A stretch of 64,000 nt of DNA. It comes from Chimonanthus salicifolius. Lineage: Eukaryota > Streptophyta > Magnoliopsida > Laurales > Calycanthaceae. A model generated the notes under the pieces. That model was given only the letters and a program-made list of their open reading frames with translations. It had not been told where the DNA came from and searched no databases. The stretch is taken from NCBI GenBank assembly GCA_013350335.1, contig CM023541.1, positions 38,680,739 to 38,744,738 of the forward strand, read 5' to 3'. Below, in pieces: positions 58,287 through 64,000 of the stretch (its first letter is position 1; each line of letters starts with the position of its first letter). Position numbers and translations under genes: made by a program.

Positions 58287-60499
58287 TTAGAAGATGTTCC
58301 TCGGTATCATTTGCCATGCAATTTTCAGTCTGGGTTTCAGCCTTGGAAGGTTCCAAGCTCCAATTGTTTCAACACTAGAAGTTGCAAAGACCCAAGGAAT
58401 CCCTAAGAAGTTGATGAATTTTGTCCACGTGCCTTTTGCAACAACGCAGTTAACAAAAAGGTGGTTAACATCCTCTTGAAACGATTCACAAAAGATACAT
58501 TTGAGATCGTCCTCATTCCTAAGCAATCCTCTTCTCTTCAATTCTGCCATCGTAAGAATCTTCTCTTTTAGGACACACCAAACAAAAACTTGGACTCTTG
58601 GTGATGCAACCCCCTCCCAAATTGATTTGGTAATCTTTTCATCATTAGAGAGTTGACTTTGAGCCAGGTTCACTATAGCTTTGACCGAGAAACTTCTAGA
58701 GGAGTTACCTGATCAGATCATTTTGTCCTCTTTTGACACCATGAGTGGGAATTCCCCCAAAAGAATCAAGAGACCGTTTAGGCTTTCCTCTTCGAAGGAT
58801 CTCAACCTTCTGCGGAAGTCAAAGTGCCAGGAGACGAACCCATCTTCCAACTTAACAAAGTCTTGGACCAGGGCATTGGCATCCCTCGAGATTCTAAAAT
58901 GTCTTGGAAAAGTTTCTTTGAGAGGCCTCTCCCCTAACCACAGGTCTTTCCAAAAAAGGGTTCTATTGCCTTTTCCAGTCAAGAATCTAATGTTTCGTTT
59001 AAATAAACTGCCTACCAAGCCCACCCTCAAACCTAGTTTCCACCAAGCTTTGACTATTGGGGAATCTAAATTTTCTACTTTATTGCTAAGGAACCAACCA
59101 CCAGAATCCTCAACTCCATATTTGGCCAACAAGACTTTGGCCCACAGTGCATCGTTCTCCATACCGAACCTCCATGCCCATTTACATAACAAAGCTTGAT
59201 TCTTGAGCTGTTCAGGAACCATGCCCAGACCTCCCTTGGGTTTAGGTTTCAAAACTTCCGACCAAGCCACTAAGTGTACCTTCCTTTTCGCCTTCTTATC
59301 TCCCTATAAGAACTTCCTAAAGAGTTGCTCTACTTTCCTTGCGACTCCCTTAGGCAATTGGAAAAGAGAAAGGTAATATGTTGGCAGGTTCAATAGGATT
59401 GCCTTGATGAGGATAACACTACCTCCCAAGGATAGAAATTTCCTCCCCCTACCGGCCAATATTCTTTCTACCCTTTCTATAACTGGAGTCACAAAAAACA
59501 ATCAAGTCTAGGATTCCTACCAACTAGAAGACCTAAATAGATGAAGGCAGTTTCCCCATGCCACACCCAATCCTTTCAGCAATGTCCCTTAGACGATCTT
59601 CTTCCATTTCTATTCCTGTGAGAGAGCTCTTCCCTGAATTTATCCCAAGGCCTGACACCATTTCGAAGCACCTGAGAATTGCCTTATACCCCAGAAGTTC
59701 CTGCTAGTAGGTTCGCAGAAAAATAGCTTGTCATCGGCGAACTGCAAATGGGTGATGGTTGGTCCATTAGGAGCCAACTTAAAGCCTTTAACGATTCCCA
59801 ACTCTCTTGCTTCTTCTACCAACTTGTTCAAACTTTCTTCCTCTAGAGTGAAGATGAAGGGAGATAAGGGGTCTCCCTGTCTTAACCCTCTACTTGCCTG
59901 AATCGGAGATGTCGGGGACCATTTCTAGAATGGAATAAGAAGTATCTTCAATGCAGGCTTTCATCCATTTGCAACATAAGTCCCCAAAGCCCATTCTCTC
60001 AAACTTGTATCCCACAAAGACCAGACTACAAAATGATATGCCTTCTCTAAGTCAATTTTGAAGAGGATACCTGGTTTCTGTCTCTTTGTCTAATGTGGAT
60101 CAACTCATTGGCAACAAGGACTCCATTTAGAATTTGTCTATCTTCTACAAATGCTCCCTGAGATTCTCCAATAATCTCTGATAAGACTTTTTTCAACCTT
60201 TTTGCTAACACTTTTGCAAGGAGCTTATATACACTTCCCGAAAGACTGATTGGTCGTTAATGGGGCAAGCTTTCCAGACCCTCTCTTTTGGGGACTAGGG
60301 TAATGAAGAAATTTTTCAAATTTTTATTTATGATACCATCACGATGGAATTCCTTGAATACTCTAAGAACATCTGGGCAAACTGTCTCCCAACAAGCCTT
60401 GAAGAATGAGAAGTTACACCCATCTGGACCTAGTGCTTTGTCTCCACCCAACCCATCCAAAGCCTCCTTGATTTCATCTATTGAAAACTCCTTTTCCAA
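58287..60499 (-). pseudogene. LINE reverse transcriptase and zinc-binding region (copy B), broken
   Basis: Pieces read FSIDEIKEALDGLGGDKALG, FADDKLFF (Thr replaced by Lys next to the catalytic pair), LPTYYLSLFQLPKGVARK and NRTLFWKDLWLGERPL. The zinc-binding part has LTMAELKRRGLL and CIFCESFQEDVNHLFVNC. Frame changes lie between the pieces; the block 59270-58713 is open for 185 codons. Confidence 0.9.
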
Positions 60500-60999
60500 C
60501 CAGCTTACACTTTCGTTACTAATCCTCCTAAAGAAAATTCCATCTAAGGTAGGTTGAGAGCATCTTGATGGGGCAAAGAGGCTGTTGAAAGCTTATGAAA
60601 AGGAGAGCTAAATTCATTAGGTACTTGGGCTAGTGGGACATCGGACACGGGAATCAGCAAATGCAGTACACAAGGCACATGGGGAGGGACACACCCAAAA
60701 GAAGAGGGGAGAAGGTGATGAGGTCAAGGAGCGAGAGTACCCGGTCAAAGCTGAAGAAGGGCGGAGCACCAACTAGCTCGATGAAGGTAGTTCAGAAGAG
60801 CCTCCTTCGGATCCCCAGACTCCAAGCTGGGACGGGGATGGAGAGGTGGAGAACATGAGGAGTCGTCCATGAGAAGATGAATAACGCCGTGGTCTGCTCC
60901 AAGGTGGAAGTGAAGATCCTTGAGAAGGGGGCCAAGAAGAACTGGAGGCTGATCGATCCAAGTCTTCCAACATGCTGAGATGCTGATGAGCCAGAGGGG

Positions 61000-63037
61000 A
61001 ATTCTCGAAATCAACTCCCATGGCACTGTTGATTCTGAGGATTTCTAACCCATCCATCTCTGAGTACTCTTTTTCTTTTATCTCCTGTAATAATTTGTTT
61101 TTTTTTTTTTTCTGAATTTTCCAGGAGACCCTTTTCTTTTTCTATTTCTGAATCCTTTTTTTTTTTTTGAACCCTCTTTTTCATCAATTTTTTTTTATTT
61201 TATTTACAAGTTCTTCATGAAAGAGATGGTGAATGGCTACTCCCAGAATTTCCTATTCACTGATTTCATGTGTTTTGCTCTGGTCCCCAACAACCATATT
61301 TGCCTCCCTGTTCTCGCTTTGCTCTGGCTTCTCTAAATCCCCAACGAAAGAAATGGGAAAAAGACCTTGCTCCTCTGGATTAGACAGAGAGTTTAATTGT
61401 TTATCTTGGCCAACTGACCGGGCCTAGCCATCTTGCTCAAGGTTCGGATTAGGCATGGCTGGGCTAAGTAGAGCGGGGCTAGAATTTGACTCGTCAAACA
61501 CCAAGAGGTTTTGAGTAGGGCCTGGGCCAGACCCCGAGGCCTGGCTTGTGGACCAACCCGATAAATAGGCTCTAGTCAAAGCCCTTTCAAACCTTTTAAT
61601 CTTCTTATCCTTCTCCCTTATTATTTGAATGCAATTCTCTGATAGGTGCGATGCAACTTTCCTCTCCACGCGGCTCCTCCCATTCGTTGCATGCTATTTC
61701 CCCTCTGTTTCTCCTGCAATTGCACCAGCTTTCTTGAAATCTGGAAAGGTTGCATGCTTGACATGTGTCTTGGACCTCCTCGAAGAACGGGAAGGCTTCA
61801 GTGGACGAAGGGTTCGCCGCGATTCCATCGGTGGGAAGGAGAACTGCTCCGATGATGGCTGCGAATGGGATTCAGGTGTGGATTTTGCTCCTGGAGGTTC
61901 CGCCGTTGCCACCACTAGAATCTGATAAACTTTTCCCCCAAAGTTCAGTCATACCTTTGGAGGAAGATTATTAGCCACTCCGATTTCAAGCAGAAGCCTT
62001 AGGGTTGAGCAATCTCCTCTATTCAGATTCCTCTGAGCTATTTCCACCACCTTACCAACTCTATTACCGAAAGCCCTAATAGCTGATTCTGTCCAACCTT
62101 CCAAGGGGTAACCCCAGCATTGCACCCAGATTCTTCTGGTATGCGAAAATAGGTCTGACGACCATCTCGCAAGGATTCTGAGATGCCCCACATGTGCTTC
62201 TGCTCCGAGAAGCTTTGCAACTCTCTCTTCAGAGCTGAAACCCACCAGAAAATAGTTGTCCCCAATTTGACCAAGTGAGTGGTCAATGAAGCCTTTTTGG
62301 GACAACTGGACTAAAATCTCAGTTGGAGAAGATCTTCCAATCGAAGACACAACTATCGCCTTGGACAACCATCCACTCATCTCCTCCTCTTCCAGCGAAG
62401 AAATCATTATGTCAATGACAGGGATCTCCGTAGCTGAAGAAGCACCCTCAAGGTTGGTTGAAGGGTCCCCCAGTTTAGAAGAGTCCTTCTTTGAGTTGGT
62501 AACCACTTCCACCCATTTGTGAGCTCCTAGAGAAGGATTGGGCTTCCCAGAGTTGAAGGATGCTCGAGTGGGTCGAAGAGGTTTCAAAATCGGAGGTTTC
62601 TTGTTTAACTCAGAGCCAGATCTGAGAGTCTCACCTCTTTGGAACACAGCTGGATTTACCTGCTAACGCCGCCCTACCAGACTGTTCAGTTCTCGACTAG
62701 CTTTCTCTACCGATGCCCCATTGTTTATCCTCACGAATGCAAAGGTGTGACCTGCTGCGTTTTTCTTCTTTGGAATGAAAGTATCCTGCACTGCTCCCCA
62801 CCGAGAGAAGATCTCACGAAGCCAGCTAGTGGTGATGGACTCTGGTAGGTTCCCAACGAGCGGTGTGATGGAACGAGGCTCCCCACGTTGTCTGAATCTC
62901 TTTCTCCTCAGTTGTTGCCATCCTTCCTCGTTTGCCATCTCCTTGCGGCCCTCCTGGTTTCCTCTCTGGCCGCCGAAAGATCTGTGAGTATCCTCTCCTA
63001 TCTCACACTCTCGCTCTCTGGTGACGCTCTCTCCCAT
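61000..63037 (-). pseudogene. LINE ORF1 with RRM and DUF4283-like region (copy B), broken
   Basis: Start MGESVTREREC at 63037. The RNA recognition motif is clearer than in copy A: VGNLPESITTSWLREIF and AAGHTFAFVRINNG (RNP1). After a frame break the frame 62647-61949 (about 230 residues) reads the basic linker and the DUF4283-like block (GFIDHSLGQIGDNYFLVGF, IWVQCWGYPLEGWTES). The downstream part to about 61000 is weakly conserved. RNA-binding role by family knowledge. Confidence 0.8.
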
Positions 63038-63066
63038 CTCGCTCCTTTGATTAACGCTTCTATGTC

Positions 63067-64000
63067 ATATTTCAATCCTCTTTTCAACCATCGACAATCT
63101 AAGATTTCCTCTGGTTCAGGTTGATCTTCTCCTACCTCACTTAATGGTGGTAATTCGTGACTAATTTTATCTGTAGTTCCCACCTTCAGCTTTAGCAATG
63201 ATACATGACACATGGGATGGAGATGACTACCAGTCGGAATACTGAGCCGATAAGCCACTGGCCCTACCTTTTCCAAAACCTTTCAAGGACCAAAATATCG
63301 ATTAGTGAGTTTTTTATGGGCTTGCCAGAATAACAAATTCCGCCAGCATGGCTGAAGCTTGAGATGAACCATCTTTGATGGACAGATTGAGTTCCCGACG
63401 ATGCAAGTCATCTTGTTTCATTCTGTTCTGCATCTTACAATTTTTTTTCTTTTAGCTGACATAAAATTCGGCTATGAGTTTGGAGATCACTATCAACTTC
63501 TGCTAAAGTGGTTGACTTGTGAATAATTGATTAGCTTCAAGGGAGCCCGACCATACAAGCTTGGAACAGTGTCATACCTACTGACTGGTGGTACATGGTG
63601 TTGTACCAATGCTCGGCCCATGGAAAGAGATGAGCCCATTGTTTGGGTTTTTGACTTGTGAAGTATAGGAGGCACATTTCCACACATCGGTTGATTACTT
63701 GCATTTGACCATCCGTTTGTAATGGTATGTGGAACTCATTTTCGAGCACTTCCCTGCAAGGTACGAACTCCTGCTAGAATCTATTGATGAATGTTCAGAC
63801 CTTATCACTTATAATGGATCGTGACATTCTGTGTAATTGGATAATTTTCATCACAAATACTTTAGCTGTTTGTTTGGTAGTGCTAGAATTCTTTCCTTTA
63901 TTAGATTCTTGGTCACTTGGTGGTGGAGATTCTGCAAGTAACTACCTCCTTGATTTTTCTTTAATAGATCTTTTAAAACTGAGAATTCGGGATAGGAAAT
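63067..64000 (-). mobile_element. Gypsy remnant, integrase to chromodomain-like end (copy B)
   Basis: Continuous minus-strand coding traces run across the site that a solo LTR occupies in copy A: WAEHWYNTMYHQSVGM (integrase), then VGPVAYRLSIPTGSHLHPMC, HELPPLSEVGEDQPEPEEIL and CRWLKRGLKYDIEALIK. About 250 bases present in copy A (35039-35288) are missing at about 63895. The element continues past the window end. Confidence 0.83.

Larger units (their letters stand above)
58268..63066 (-). mobile_element. Degenerate L1-type LINE, copy B (endonuclease deleted)
   Basis: Same insertion as 24441-31378. ORF1 lies at 63037 down to about 61000 and reverse transcriptase plus zinc-binding region at 60499-58290. 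The endonuclease and the start of ORF2 are missing: GAGAAGGGGG is joined to CCAAGAAG at about 60931, corresponding to loss of copy A 27715-29277 with GGGGG at both ends. The 3' end goes further than in copy A (the zinc-binding motif is complete) but RNase H and poly-A are absent. Confidence 0.87.
36134..64000 (+). repeat. Copy B of the ~34.6 kb direct tandem duplication (runs off the window)
   Basis: Homology to copy A starts at ATCAATAA in the former intron of the upstream gene and continues to the last base of the window (63904-64000 match about 35290-35385). Copy B-specific items are the LTR element 38035-48361, the transposons at 54134-56141, and deletions in the upstream-gene exon, the LINE endonuclease and the gypsy remnant. 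Confidence 0.9.

Noticed and set aside
58681..59199. Plus-strand frame of 172 codons
   Set aside because: Antisense of the better supported LINE ORF2 block 59270-58713.
1..64000. CRISPR array or prokaryotic defence system
   Set aside because: All repeats are explained by LTRs, microsatellites, tandem or segmental duplication; the gene structure is eukaryotic.

Overview
The window is nuclear DNA of a flowering plant: split genes with GT-AG introns, AT-rich spacers, Ty3/gypsy LTR retrotransposons primed by initiator-Met tRNA, L1-type LINEs, a tRNA-derived SINE and small DNA transposons. Nothing in it identifies the species.

The main architecture is a direct tandem duplication with a unit of about 34.6 kb. 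Copy A runs from about 1520 to 36133. Copy B runs from about 36134 past the window end. The left breakpoint lies in the last intron of an unrelated gene (exons at 524-616, 1235-1435, 1685-1897), so copy B received only that gene's final exon (36300-36416), which is now truncated. Each copy carries, in order, this exon, a spacer, a type II DnaJ/HSP40 gene on the plus strand, a minus-strand LINE, and a minus-strand gypsy remnant that the LINE entered.

The two copies have diverged mostly by transposition and deletion. Copy A has a truncated chromovirus-type LTR retrotransposon (3507-11933), an internal 3.7 kb tandem duplication of DnaJ exons 1-2, and two solo LTRs (26359-27239 and 31440-34241). 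Copy B has a two-LTR element of the same chromovirus family (38035-48361), nested transposons with 8-bp target duplications (54134-56141, with 54883-55540 inside), and a 1.56 kb microhomology deletion that removed the LINE endonuclease. For four of these insertions the other copy keeps an empty site, so the order of events can be read directly.

The DnaJ gene of copy B (49447-57223, three exons, 347 aa) has every expected motif and is probably the functional copy. The copy A gene (13187-22441) is open but carries 8 amino-acid changes in its last exon. The extra exon 1-2 set of copy A (16810-18534) is a pseudogene that lost the HPD motif and is frameshifted.

The least expected item is a small ORF between the primer-binding site and gag in both chromovirus copies (6812-7309, 39871-40368). 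It encodes an acidic N-terminal part followed by three CCHC zinc-knuckle-like motifs, in addition to the two ordinary knuckles of gag. No CRISPR array, rRNA gene or free-standing tRNA gene was seen.
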